34,803 nt of DNA from Planctomycetota bacterium (lineage in GTDB: Bacteria > Planctomycetota > Planctomycetia > Gemmatales > Gemmataceae), in the NCBI GenBank assembly GCA_016195405.1, contig JACPZP010000017.1, positions 1-34,803 on the forward strand. The letters are read 5' to 3'. Below the pieces are notes generated by a model. It searched no databases. It worked only from the letters and a program-made list of their open reading frames with translations, and was not told where the DNA came from. Below, in pieces: positions 15,827 through 24,412 of this stretch. The stretch's first letter is position 1. Each line of letters starts with the position of its first letter. Made by a program: the position numbers and the translations under genes.

Positions 15827-16597
15827 ATGGTTGTGCCAAATAATGTTCCGAACCGAGAATGGGGCGAGGATGTGGGCCGGGCCACGCCGGAAGCGGTGCG
15901 GTTCCTTCAAGGTCCGCAGTCGCGTGGGTTCGAGTTGGCCCGCGCGTTGCGCATCTTCTTGGAACTCATCCAGGGATTTAGGGCCCTTCATTTCGCCGGG
16001 CCGTGCGTGACGGTTTTCGGCTCGGCGCGTTTCACCGAAGAACACCGTTACTATGCCCTCGCTCGCGCTGTCGCCGGCCGACTTGCGCAGGCCGGCTTCA
16101 CCGTCATGACCGGCGGCGGACCCGGGATCATGGAAGCCGCCAATCGGGGAGCGCGCGAGGCGGGCGGCCGCTCGCTCGGTTGCAATATCCTCCTGCCCAA
16201 AGAGCAAAAGCCTAACGCCTACCTCGACAAGTGGATCACCTTCCGCCACTTCTTCGTGCGGAAGCTGATGCTGGTGAAGTATTCCTATGCCTTCATCGCA
16301 TTGCCCGGCGGCTTCGGAACGCTTGATGAGATTTTCGAAGTTGCCACGCTGATTCAAACGGGCAAAGTGCAGGACTTTCCAGTGGTCCTCATGGGCGCCG
16401 ACTACTGGCGGCCGTTGCTCGATTTCCTGAAAGAACGCCTCTTGATGGAGCGAACCATTGACGCCATCGATTTTGGTCGCATCGTGATCAGCGACGATCC
16501 CACGTTCGTAGCCAAGCACGTCGCGGACATCGGCATGGAAAAGTTCCATCTGACTTACGGCCCGCGCATGAAACGGCGCTGGTATCTGGGAGAATGA
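15827..16597 (+). CDS. LOG-family (TIGR00730) nucleotide 5'-monophosphate phosphoribohydrolase
   Basis: A 256-residue protein with a Rossmann-type start (VTVFGSARF, 61-69), the signature GGGPGIMEAANRGA at 96-109, and PGGFGTLDE at 160-168, which together form the substrate pocket of LOG/YgdH-type enzymes. The family cleaves nucleoside 5'-monophosphates to base and ribose 5-phosphate; plant and some bacterial members release cytokinins, others are general nucleotide hydrolases. Its stop overlaps the start of the N-acetyltransferase gene (ATGA), so they form an operon, although no shared pathway is obvious. Confidence 0.93.
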   Translation: MVVPNNVPNREWGEDVGRATPEAVRFLQGPQSRGFELARALRIFLELIQGFRALHFAGPCVTVFGSARFTEEHRYYALARAVAGRLAQAGFTVMTGGGPGIMEAANRGAREAGGRSLGCNILLPKEQKPNAYLDKWITFRHFFVRKLMLVKYSYAFIALPGGFGTLDEIFEVATLIQTGKVQDFPVVLMGADYWRPLLDFLKERLLMERTIDAIDFGRIVISDDPTFVAKHVADIGMEKFHLTYGPRMKRRWYLGE

Positions 16598-17403
16598 TCG
16601 GAATGTATTCGGAACGACTCGACAGCCTCGATCTCGACGGCTACCTGGCACGAATCGGCTATGACGGTGCGCTTGAGCCGACCGCTGACGTATTGCGCGG
16701 GTTGCACTTCGCCCATGCGTGCAGCGTTCCGTTCGAGAACCTCGATATTCAGCTGGGCCGCCCGATCCTACTCGATCTGCCCAGCCTTCAGGACAAGCTG
16801 GTTCGGCGCAGACGGGGCGGCTACTGCTTCGAGCAAAACTCGCTGATGGCGGCCGTCCTCGAGCGACTTGGTTTTGAGGTGACCGCCCTGGCGGCGCGCG
16901 TTCGCTTCGGCGCCGCCTCACTGCTGCCGCGCACCCATATGATTCTCAAAGTCCGCGCCGGCGCGAAATTTTTTCTCGCGGACGTGGGTTTCGGCGCTGA
17001 AGCTCTCCTGATGCCGCAGCCCTGGGTATTGGGCCGCGAGGTCGCGGTGGGGCATAGAACGTTCCGGCTATTGTCGGATGGACCGGCCACGGTATTGCAA
17101 TCGCGACGCGCCGGCGAGTGGCACGATCTTTACGCGTTCACTGAGGAGCCGCAGCACCCGGTTGATTTCGAAGTCGCCAATTACTACACATCGACTTACC
17201 CGGCGTCGCGCTTTGTGGTGACGCTGATTGCGCAAAGGGCCACGCCGAAGGCCCGCTTCGTTCTCCGCAATCGCGAATTCACGATCATGGAAGGCGACCA
17301 GACGACGACGCGTGAACTCGCATCCAACGAGGAGCTGCTCGCCGTCTTGGCCGACCCCATCGGTCTCGATTTTCCGCCGGGAACGCGCTTCAAGTCCCTC
17401 TAG
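16594..17403 (+). CDS. Arylamine N-acetyltransferase
   Basis: A 269-residue protein, the normal length for the family. The catalytic triad is visible: Cys78 in RRGGYCFEQN, His115 in RTHMILKV and Asp130 in ADVGFG. The N-terminal part includes SVPFENLDI, another family block. These enzymes transfer an acetyl or acyl group from acyl-CoA to arylamines, hydrazines or amide precursors. Its start is inside the stop of the LOG gene. A 6-bp stem (GGGTCG/CGACCC, 17405-17423) follows the stop codon, a possible but T-poor terminator. Confidence 0.95.
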   Translation: MIGMYSERLDSLDLDGYLARIGYDGALEPTADVLRGLHFAHACSVPFENLDIQLGRPILLDLPSLQDKLVRRRRGGYCFEQNSLMAAVLERLGFEVTALAARVRFGAASLLPRTHMILKVRAGAKFFLADVGFGAEALLMPQPWVLGREVAVGHRTFRLLSDGPATVLQSRRAGEWHDLYAFTEEPQHPVDFEVANYYTSTYPASRFVVTLIAQRATPKARFVLRNREFTIMEGDQTTTRELASNEELLAVLADPIGLDFPPGTRFKSL

Positions 17404-17404
17404 C

Positions 17405-17423
17405 GGGTCGTTTTGTTCGACCC
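17405..17423 (+). terminator. Weak hairpin after the N-acetyltransferase gene
   Basis: GGGTCG (17405-17410) and CGACCC (17418-17423) flank a TTTTGTT loop, two bases after the stop codon. No T-run follows, so its role in termination is uncertain. Confidence 0.4.
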
Positions 17424-17469
17424 ATTGCCGATGCAGCCGCGTAGTATAAGCATTTACGTAGGAGGCCCA

Positions 17470-17931
17470 ATGTCCACCTGGTCTGTAAACCGCTGGCTGG
17501 TGTTTGCCCTGATGATCGGCTTTTGCGGTCTTTTCTTGGAAACCCGCTATTCGCACATGCGATTGGTGATGGTCCGGCGCGAAATCATGGGCTGGATTCC
17601 GATTTATTACTCCGCCTTCATGGGCGCCGCTTGTTTTTTGGCATTGGTTTTTTGGGGTCGCCGGATGCGACGATTCCTTTTCTGGGCGTGCATGGCGGCG
17701 ATGGGCATTGGCTACTTGGGGTATTCGTTTCACAGTAACAACGATCCGGTCAAGACAATGCAAAGAGTCGTAGCCGGCGTGTACACGTCCGCTCCGCGCG
17801 TGCAACCCGTACCTCCCGAGGTAGCGCCGCTTGCCTTTTCCATTTTGGGTTTGTTCGGCGTCTTCGCTTGTGGGGAACGCTTGCAGGCGTACCAGCAGAT
17901 GAACGGCGAGTCGAACCAGCGGCAATCTTAG
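17470..17931 (+). CDS. Small multi-pass membrane protein, unknown function
   Basis: A GGAGG sits 4 nt before the ATG at 17470, so this start is preferred over the upstream in-frame one. The 153-residue product has about four hydrophobic segments: WLVFALMIGFCGLFLE near the N-terminus, YYSAFMGAACFLALVFW, FLFWACMAAMGIGYLGY, and a C-terminal APLAFSILGLFGVFAC. Loops include an RxxMRRFLF cluster and a His/Asn stretch. I recognise no family. It likely sits in the inner membrane and may be transcribed with the LOG/N-acetyltransferase pair. Confidence 0.75.
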   Translation: MSTWSVNRWLVFALMIGFCGLFLETRYSHMRLVMVRREIMGWIPIYYSAFMGAACFLALVFWGRRMRRFLFWACMAAMGIGYLGYSFHSNNDPVKTMQRVVAGVYTSAPRVQPVPPEVAPLAFSILGLFGVFACGERLQAYQQMNGESNQRQS

Positions 17932-18042
17932 CGTCCGCTGTTCCCTTCATTTCTTTAGCGACCATTGAGCAGTATGGTTTGAGAACCGGTTCGCCGTTGG
18001 AATTTGAAGTTTTCTTGATCCTCGCTGATTGCGGCATAACCT

Positions 18043-18062
18043 AGTATTACCGCAGTAATACT
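18043..18062. promoter_or_regulatory. Perfect 8-bp inverted repeat upstream of the DUF58 cluster
   Basis: AGTATTAC and GTAATACT flank CGCA, about 24 bp before the first likely start codon. The AT-rich symmetric sequence, in a GC-rich neighbourhood, looks like an operator for a dimeric repressor. It could alternatively be a small hairpin in the leader. Confidence 0.4.
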
Positions 18063-18085
18063 TTGTTGTATCGCGTGGGCGAGTG

Positions 18086-19441
18086 ATGGCGCGCTTGTGG
18101 CTATCTTCTGGTTCCAACTTTCTTTCCGCGTTCGGGAAGGAGGATGGAGAGTCTGCCGTGAAGCGCATCAATTCCGTCCTTAACAAGCTCAACGCCATCG
18201 ACGTCTTTCCCGACTTTAGCGCCAAAGTTCGCCGGCTGTTTTACAATCCTCTCGGCGTCCTTGCGGTGGCAGCGCTGGCAGCGCTTTTGTGCGGCCTGTT
18301 TCTTCATTCCCAGGGATTCGTCCTATTCGGGGCGTTGTTGGCCGTGATTGTCCTTGGCGTCGCCTGGCCCTGGCTTTGCCTCAAGGGCGTTCACGGCTCG
18401 ATCTTGTTCGACCGCGCGCGGATTTCCGAGGGAGAGGACGTCGAAGTGCGGTTGACGTTGCGTAACCGCCTGCCTTGGGCCGCTTTAGGATTGGCGGTGC
18501 GCGACGGCTTCGGCAAGCAAACCGGCGATAAGGCGAATCCTTACGAGGCGACGATCGCCTCCGCTCCGCCGCGTCGAACGGCGCGCTGTCACTGGGCGTT
18601 CCGGCCCGCGTGCCGCGGCGTGTATCCTTTTCCGGCACCCAAGCTGGCGACCGGTTTCCCATTCGGCCTTTGGGAAAACAAGCGCGATCTGGGCATCGAA
18701 TCGTCGCTCATCGTCTGGCCGAGGACGTATGGCGTCGGGCCCGTTCCTTTGGGCGGCGGCGAGCAGCTGGTGGAAGGAAATGTGTCGCGCAACAAAGTCG
18801 GCGGCAGCGGCGACATTCTCGGGGCGCGACCATACCGCTTCGGCGACTCGACGCGGCGAATTCACTGGAAGCAGTCGGCCCGGCACGATCGCTTGATCGT
18901 TTGCGAGTTGCAGGCCAACGCCCGGCCGGTAGTGCAGCTCGTCCTAGATGCCGATCCGGGAATTCATTCCGGCAATGGTCCGGACAGTTCGCGCGAATGG
19001 GCGATCCGCATCGTTGCCAGCCTCGCCAAAGGCTGGCTCGAAGCCGGCGCCCAAGTCGGGGCGGTTTGGAACTCCCAGGTATTTCCGGCGGCGTCGGGTC
19101 AGCATCAGTCAACGCGTTTGCTGGACGCGCTGGCCAAGATTCCCCAAGCCGCGGAACGGCACTTGGCCGATGTGCTCGCCGGTCCGGCCTGTCGCGGCTT
19201 TCATGAGGGCTTACAGGTTATCGTCACGACCGACCGGGCGCTGGCTGAATTGTCAGGACTGCGCCCGGCCGGGCACCAGCGCTGGATTGTCCTGCGTGCG
19301 GAGGCGTTCTCCGAGTCGCCGACGCCATCGCTCTTGGCCCCGGTCCGGTTGCCCGTACACCCCTGGCTCTGGATCGATTCGCGCGAACGCATTTTGCCCT
19401 TGTTGCGCGGCGGCTGGAAGGAAGCGCAGCATGGCTCCTGA
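18086..19441 (+). CDS. DUF58 protein (first gene of the MoxR-type cluster)
   Basis: About 451 residues from the ATG at 18086 (a GTG at 18083 and a GTG at 18159 are alternatives; the last is preceded by GGAG). Two adjacent membrane helices occur at about 55-92 (GVLAVAALAALLCGLFLH and FVLFGALLAVIVLGVAWP), followed by a beta-rich domain and the DUF58 signature RPYRFGDSTRRIHWKQSARH, then a von Willebrand A-like Rossmann segment. DUF58 genes go with MoxR ATPases and transglutaminase-like membrane proteins, as here, and are thought to act in envelope or protein-complex maturation. The stop overlaps the next start. Confidence 0.9.
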   Translation: MARLWLSSGSNFLSAFGKEDGESAVKRINSVLNKLNAIDVFPDFSAKVRRLFYNPLGVLAVAALAALLCGLFLHSQGFVLFGALLAVIVLGVAWPWLCLKGVHGSILFDRARISEGEDVEVRLTLRNRLPWAALGLAVRDGFGKQTGDKANPYEATIASAPPRRTARCHWAFRPACRGVYPFPAPKLATGFPFGLWENKRDLGIESSLIVWPRTYGVGPVPLGGGEQLVEGNVSRNKVGGSGDILGARPYRFGDSTRRIHWKQSARHDRLIVCELQANARPVVQLVLDADPGIHSGNGPDSSREWAIRIVASLAKGWLEAGAQVGAVWNSQVFPAASGQHQSTRLLDALAKIPQAAERHLADVLAGPACRGFHEGLQVIVTTDRALAELSGLRPAGHQRWIVLRAEAFSESPTPSLLAPVRLPVHPWLWIDSRERILPLLRGGWKEAQHGS

Positions 19442-21791
19442 CATGATCGCTCCTGACACATCGCCGTCCACACCGCCGCTTACGCGCCACGTGACCTTGG
19501 CTTTGTTGCTGCTGGCGTCTTCTGCCACCGAAATCGCCGCCGTCGAAACCCGCCCGTTGCCGATCAGCGTGGGTTTGGCCGCCCTTTGGGTTGGGTTGGC
19601 AGCCCTTGGTGCACGGTTTGCCCCGACGCCTGCTCGGACGCGACGCCTTCCGTACCTAGCCCTGTTATTCGTTGTTATCGTCTTGTCCGCGGCGCCATTC
19701 CTCGTGGAGCCATTGCGCAGAAGCTGGTTCGGCGTAGGCTACCCGCTCGAGCTGCAGTTGGTCTTCGCCTTGCGCAACCTCGGCTTGGGCTTCGTCGTTT
19801 TCGCCTCCTGGCCGAGCTGCGTGCGTCTGGCGGGCGTGGCCAGCTTGTTTCTGATGCTGTTTTCGGTCACCATCGCTGCTCATCCGGTCGTTCGGATTTT
19901 CCTTGGGATTTACTGCGCTCTCGGCAGCATTTGGCTCATGCTCGTCTATTGGACGGGGCTGCGCAGATATTTTGTCGCTTCGGACGCCACGGTCAAATTG
20001 GAAATCCAGGGAGGGCCCGAGCGCTGGCCCTGGCTGGCGACTTGCGTGGTCGTTGGCGCAGTTGCCGCCATTCTCGCTTTGGTCGCGGTGGGGCCGGAGC
20101 GCGTGGCTCGAATCGCTTGGGAATGGCTGCCGACGTCGGGGGGAACCGGGGCATTTGATCCTTACGCGCGCGGCGGCGTCAACGACGGCGACGATGAAAC
20201 CAAAGGAAACGATCCGCGCAGCACCGGCATGACCCAGACGGACATGTTCCTGGAGTCGCCGCTGCCCAGCCTCTACGACGTAATCAACGATTTGTACGGT
20301 GAACCGTTCAAGCCCAAAGAAAGGGCGCCTGCCCTGCCGCTTGACATCAGGAGCAAGGCCAACGAGAGCCAGAAGCCGCCCGCCGACAACCTGCGGCCCA
20401 ACCGCGAATTTCCGACCACACGCAAAAGTCCAAGCGCGCCGCGCGAACCCGGCGACCGCAAGGCGCGGGCACTCTTTGAGGTCCAGGGCCGCACGCCGCT
20501 GCACGTGCGCGTCGTCGCCTTCGACACGTTCGACGGCGTGAGTTGGCGGGAGGCGCCCGTGAACATGACGAGCTGTCTGTTCATTGCAGAGCCGGTCGGC
20601 CACTGGATTCAATTGCGCGATACCCGGCCCGACGCCATCTTCGCGGCGACGGAGGCGCACCAGTTCAAAATCACCGGCTCGAACGGAGCGCTCCTGCCGA
20701 CGCCGCCGCACCTGGCTCGCTTTCGCGTGGGACGCGTGGATAAGACGGAGTTTTTCTGTTGGGGCCAGGACCGCATAATTCTCATGGCCCGGCGCGAAAC
20801 GCCTACGGGAATCGTGGTAGAAACCGAAAGCCAACTCGTCGATGCCAACCTTCTCATCTGCGCCGGTTTTTCCGTTCCCCGTGAAGGCATCCTGTTCGCC
20901 GGCCTTCCCAATAACTTGAACCCGAAAATCGCGGCGCTCGCTCAGGAGTGGGCCGACCCGTATCCGCGCGGCTGGCCGCAAATCGCAGCAATCCAAGAGC
21001 GGCTGCGCGCGGACCTCGTTCTCGACTGGACCGCACGCGTGCCGGACGACTGCGGCGACCCGCTCGGCCACTTTCTCTTTGATTCTGGCCGGGGCCCGGA
21101 TTACCAGTTCGCCACGGCCGCCGCCGTGCTGTTGCGATCGCTCGGCTACACGACGCGCCTGGTCAGCGGTTTTTATGTCGCCCCGGAGAACTACGATCCC
21201 CAAAGCCGCCATACGCCGGTCGTGCATGAGGACCTGCACTTCTGGGCGGAAGTGCGGCTTCCTTCAGGCGATTGGCTGATCGTGGAGCCGACACCCGGCT
21301 ATGACGTGTTGCAGCCGGGTCCGTCGATTTTCGCACGCGTCTGGGAGTCTATCCTTGACTGTTTGGTTTGGGCGTCCGGACATGCGATCGAGTTGACTCT
21401 TGGCCTTGTGGCTGTCGGTTCGCTCCTGTGGTGGCGGCGCGAATTTTTGGAGGCAGCGGCCCGGACGTTTCTGCGCGTTTTTCCCGGTCCAAATTGGCAG
21501 GCTTGCGTGCGCCGTGTGCTGTGGCTGCTGGAGTGGCGCGGCGGGTGGGCTGGCCGGCCTCGACGTTCCTGCCAGACGTTCCCCGCATGGATTCGCGGCG
21601 CCTTGGCCATGTCCATCGCTCCGAATTCGGAGATTGATCAATTGCTACTTATGGCGGATTGGGCGGCCTACGCAAACGATCTTGCTCCTCCTTGGAGCGC
21701 GACCCATGTGCGCGACATCTGCGGCCAAGTCGTCGATCGCTGGCCTCTGAGTCGCTGGCGAAATGAAACCCGTGGCAAGCCGGGAGCGTAA
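19431..21791 (+). CDS. Membrane transglutaminase-like (TgpA-type) protein, catalytic Cys apparently missing
   Basis: The ATG at 19431, with AAGGAAG upstream, overlaps the DUF58 stop and gives 786 residues; earlier in-frame codons read the DUF58 gene out of frame. The N-terminal third holds about six membrane helices, then a large extracytoplasmic domain and one more helix at about 650-670. The transglutaminase core has SGRGPDYQFATAAAVLLRSL where active members read RGYCEHFA: the catalytic Cys position appears to be Asp557. His603 (LHFWAEV) is present, and the usual catalytic Asp appears as Glu619 (VEPTPG). So it may be a pseudoenzyme or differently acting subfamily. Its stop lies in a copy of a dispersed repeat. 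Confidence 0.88.
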   Translation: MAPDMIAPDTSPSTPPLTRHVTLALLLLASSATEIAAVETRPLPISVGLAALWVGLAALGARFAPTPARTRRLPYLALLFVVIVLSAAPFLVEPLRRSWFGVGYPLELQLVFALRNLGLGFVVFASWPSCVRLAGVASLFLMLFSVTIAAHPVVRIFLGIYCALGSIWLMLVYWTGLRRYFVASDATVKLEIQGGPERWPWLATCVVVGAVAAILALVAVGPERVARIAWEWLPTSGGTGAFDPYARGGVNDGDDETKGNDPRSTGMTQTDMFLESPLPSLYDVINDLYGEPFKPKERAPALPLDIRSKANESQKPPADNLRPNREFPTTRKSPSAPREPGDRKARALFEVQGRTPLHVRVVAFDTFDGVSWREAPVNMTSCLFIAEPVGHWIQLRDTRPDAIFAATEAHQFKITGSNGALLPTPPHLARFRVGRVDKTEFFCWGQDRIILMARRETPTGIVVETESQLVDANLLICAGFSVPREGILFAGLPNNLNPKIAALAQEWADPYPRGWPQIAAIQERLRADLVLDWTARVPDDCGDPLGHFLFDSGRGPDYQFATAAAVLLRSLGYTTRLVSGFYVAPENYDPQSRHTPVVHEDLHFWAEVRLPSGDWLIVEPTPGYDVLQPGPSIFARVWESILDCLVWASGHAIELTLGLVAVGSLLWWRREFLEAAARTFLRVFPGPNWQACVRRVLWLLEWRGGWAGRPRRSCQTFPAWIRGALAMSIAPNSEIDQLLLMADWAAYANDLAPPWSATHVRDICGQVVDRWPLSRWRNETRGKPGA

Positions 21792-21810
21792 GCGGCGTAA
21801 GCGACCGGAG
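21775..21810 (+). repeat. Half copy of the GAGCCGGGAGCGT repeat spanning a gene end
   Basis: GCAAGCCGGGAGCGTAAGC and, 7 bp later, GCGACCGGAG match the arm of the large inverted repeat at 29688-29767 with small changes. The TAA inside it (21789-21791) is the stop of the transglutaminase gene, so the last residues KPGA come from repeat sequence. Confidence 0.65.
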
Positions 21811-21842
21811 ATGAGCGTTAGCGACAAGTGAAGGAGTCCTAA

Positions 21843-22799
21843 GTGAATGAAGTCTCAAGCATTCTTCCGCGACAAGGGCAAAAAGTCGAATCCGGCGGCA
21901 TCGCCGACCTTCGCAGCTTGCTGAATCGGGCGCTCCGCGGGAAGCCCGGCGTCATCGAGCAAGTGCTGGCGTGTCTCTTGGCGCGCGGTCATCTCCTGGT
22001 GGAGGATCTTCCAGGCCTGGGAAAAACTACGTTGGCCAAAGCGGTGGCTCATGGCATCGGCGGACGCTTTGCGCGCGTGCAGTGCACTCCAGATCTCTTA
22101 CCCGGCGATATTACAGGTTTCAGCGTATTTAACCAGAAGACCCGCGAGTTCGAGTTCTTGCCCGGCCCGGTTTTCGCCGACGTGCTGCTGGCCGACGAGA
22201 TCAACCGCACCACGCCGCGCACCCAAAGCGCCCTGTTGGAGGCGATGGCCGAGCGGCAAGCGACGGTGGACAACGTCTGCCATACCCTGGCGCCAACTTT
22301 CTTCGTGATTGCCACGCAAAACCCTGTGGAACACCATGGAACTTATCCTCTGCCCGAAGCGCAGCTCGATCGCTTCGCCATGAAGCTGTCGATCGGTTAT
22401 CCGGAGCGCGACGACGAGGTTGAGTTGCTCGCGTGCGCCATCGGCGACTTGACAAATTCGCCCGAATTGAGTCAGGTGTTGGAGAGGGAGGAACTGATCG
22501 GCTTGCAGGAACGCGTCGCCCAGATCGCCGTCAGCGCCAACGTCCGGACTTACCTGGCCGATCTCGCCCGGGCCACACGAGCCCATCGGCAAGTCACGCT
22601 CGGTTTGAGTCCGCGCGGACTCTTGATCTGGCAACGCGTCGCCCAAGCTTGGGCGTTCCTCAAGCATCGGCCCTTTGTCACGCCCGACGATGTGCAGCAG
22701 GTCGCGTTGCCGGTCCTAAGCGTTCGCCTCGGTCTCGCCCCCGACGCGACGGGGGGAGTGCTGAAACAAATTCTCGAGTCCGTTCCGGTGCCGGTGTAA
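21843..22799 (+). CDS. MoxR-family AAA+ ATPase
   Basis: A 318-residue ATPase starting at GTG 21843 with AAGGAG upstream. Walker A is PGLGKTTLAK (Lys61), Walker B is VLLADEINR (Asp118, Glu119), with TPRTQSALLEAMAERQ and the sensor region ATQNPVEHHGTYPLPEAQLD that is highly characteristic of MoxR proteins. The C-terminal lid has LDRFAMKL and LGLSPRGLLIWQR. MoxR ATPases act as chaperones assembling or activating enzyme complexes together with DUF58/VWA and transglutaminase-like partners. In this cluster it probably serves the two membrane proteins upstream. Confidence 0.96.
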   Translation: MNEVSSILPRQGQKVESGGIADLRSLLNRALRGKPGVIEQVLACLLARGHLLVEDLPGLGKTTLAKAVAHGIGGRFARVQCTPDLLPGDITGFSVFNQKTREFEFLPGPVFADVLLADEINRTTPRTQSALLEAMAERQATVDNVCHTLAPTFFVIATQNPVEHHGTYPLPEAQLDRFAMKLSIGYPERDDEVELLACAIGDLTNSPELSQVLEREELIGLQERVAQIAVSANVRTYLADLARATRAHRQVTLGLSPRGLLIWQRVAQAWAFLKHRPFVTPDDVQQVALPVLSVRLGLAPDATGGVLKQILESVPVPV

Positions 22800-22800
22800 C

Positions 22801-24357
22801 ATGCTAACTTCTATCTCGTTGGGTGTTCTTCTTCGCACGGGCCAGGTCGCCGTCGAAGCGTCCACGACGTTTCTGGTCGGCCTTTTGGTGGCGGGTGTGA
22901 TGCGGCGCATGCTCGGCGCCGAAGGCACCCGCCGTCTCTTTGGCGGCAAAGGGGCGACGGGCCTCCTTCGCGCTTGGGCGGTGGGCACGGTGCTTCCGGT
23001 CTGTTCGCTGGGCGTCATTCCCATCGCCCGCGAAATGCGCCGCGCGGGAGTTCCCAGCGGCACCATCCTCGCGTTCGTCTTGGCCGCCCCGCATATCAAT
23101 CCACTGTCACTCCTCTATGGGCTGACGCTTTCCGAGCCTCGCGTGATCCTTTGTTTCGCGCTCGGCTCGCTGGTCATCGCGGTGGCCGGGGGAGTGGTTT
23201 GGGAGTGTTTCCTGGGGAAGGAGACCGACGCTCCGCCGTCCGGGGACGAGCCGGTGCCGGCGCCTGGGGTAAAGCGCTTGGCCTCGGTGGCGCTCGCGGC
23301 GGCGCGCGAGGCGGTCAGCGCCTCGATGGGTTACGTGTTCTTGGGCGTGGCCTTCACGGGAATCCTCGCGGGGTTAGTGCCGCACGGCTTTCTCGGCACG
23401 ACCATGCGGCACGACGATTGGTTGTCGCCCATCTTGATGTCGGCCGTCGCGCTGCCGTCCTATTCAGGGCCGCTGCAGGGCATGATGCGCCTCGGACTCA
23501 TGTTCGAGCATGGCAATTCGGTCGGCGCCGCCTTCGCGCTTTTTGAGGTAGGCATCGGCATCAACTTCGGCATGATTATCTGGCTGATGACTTTGTTCGG
23601 ATGGCGGCGCGTGGTGGTCTGGATCGGATTTCTCACCTGTGCCACGCTCGCACTCGCATACGCTGCGGAGAAGCCGCTTTACTTCGCTCACGAAGAGGCG
23701 AGCCACACGCATGCTTTCGACGAATGGACGAACCCGTTTGCCGGCGGCTTCGAAGGCGAACTGTCCGTGGTGAACGAGAAAGTCCTGGAGAAAGTTGAGA
23801 TTCTTGAGCCAATCGCCTTAGCGGGTTTGGCACTCTTGGTTGTTGCCGGCCTGCTTGCCAACAAATTCGATCCGCGTTGGCGTTTGGAAAACTGGCTTAC
23901 TCAAGCGCCTGCGACAGCGCCGTCATCCTCGATTTGGAATTGGTATGTGCCCGGCCCGCTCTTGGGTTTGGCGGCTCTTGCGGGGTTAGTCGCTTTCAGC
24001 GTCGTGGCTCTTTACATCTATTATCCCGAGCCGAAAGAGGGCTTCAGTCAGGTGGTCCGCGTTCGCGCTGAGGCGTTCGTCGCCCTCAAAATGCACAACC
24101 GGGAAGAAGTGATCCGGCGGATTCAGCATTGGGACTTGTTGACCCGCAAGCTTCAAGTCGGAATCTTCATTCGCACGGGCAAGATGGATCCCGAATTGAC
24201 CAAGGTAAGCGAGGAATTGCGCGACCGCCTTGAGGACATGCGCGATCACTTGCTCGCGGGCGATCTCGAAAAGGCGCGTGAGGCCAGCGTGGCGGTCGAG
24301 GAAGCTTTTCAACAATTCCGAGTTTTTTTTGTTGACGGGGCAGTCGCGCCGCAATAG
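22801..24357 (+). CDS. Predicted permease (PF03773 / ArsP-like) with C-terminal extension
   Basis: A 518-residue membrane protein starting 1 nt after the MoxR stop. The N-terminal half has the family block VLPVCSLGVIPIAREMRRAG, where other members read P-x-CSCG and use the Cys pair in transport; here only one Cys remains. The second half repeats the fold with VALPSYSGPLQGMMRLGLMF, then further helices and a His-containing loop (HEEASHTHAFDEW). The last about 100 residues are a charged helical cytoplasmic domain. PF03773 proteins include methylarsenite and other small-solute or metal exporters; the substrate is unknown. Linkage with a MoxR cluster is unusual, so the pairing may be coincidental. 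Confidence 0.87.
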   Translation: MLTSISLGVLLRTGQVAVEASTTFLVGLLVAGVMRRMLGAEGTRRLFGGKGATGLLRAWAVGTVLPVCSLGVIPIAREMRRAGVPSGTILAFVLAAPHINPLSLLYGLTLSEPRVILCFALGSLVIAVAGGVVWECFLGKETDAPPSGDEPVPAPGVKRLASVALAAAREAVSASMGYVFLGVAFTGILAGLVPHGFLGTTMRHDDWLSPILMSAVALPSYSGPLQGMMRLGLMFEHGNSVGAAFALFEVGIGINFGMIIWLMTLFGWRRVVVWIGFLTCATLALAYAAEKPLYFAHEEASHTHAFDEWTNPFAGGFEGELSVVNEKVLEKVEILEPIALAGLALLVVAGLLANKFDPRWRLENWLTQAPATAPSSSIWNWYVPGPLLGLAALAGLVAFSVVALYIYYPEPKEGFSQVVRVRAEAFVALKMHNREEVIRRIQHWDLLTRKLQVGIFIRTGKMDPELTKVSEELRDRLEDMRDHLLAGDLEKAREASVAVEEAFQQFRVFFVDGAVAPQ

Positions 24358-24364
24358 AGTTGAA

Positions 24365-24381
24365 ATTGAGACTCAATCTCA
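24365..24381. promoter_or_regulatory. Interleaved palindromes (Fur-box-like) before the DUF1559 gene
   Basis: ATTGAGACTCAAT (24365-24377) and TGAGACTCAATCTCA (24367-24381) overlap, followed by TTATATG. The spacing of TGAGA/TCAAT/TCATT hexamers resembles a degenerate Fur-type site in general form only; this is a pattern judgement, not a scored match. Confidence 0.35.
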
Positions 24382-24412
24382 TTATATGCTATCATGCTTC
24401 GGAGCACCCATC

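Noticed and set aside
19665..21239. 524-codon minus-strand ORF opposite the transglutaminase gene
   Set aside because: Antisense shadow in GC-rich DNA; Arg-rich, without motifs, and the opposite strand carries an intact domain protein in a cluster.
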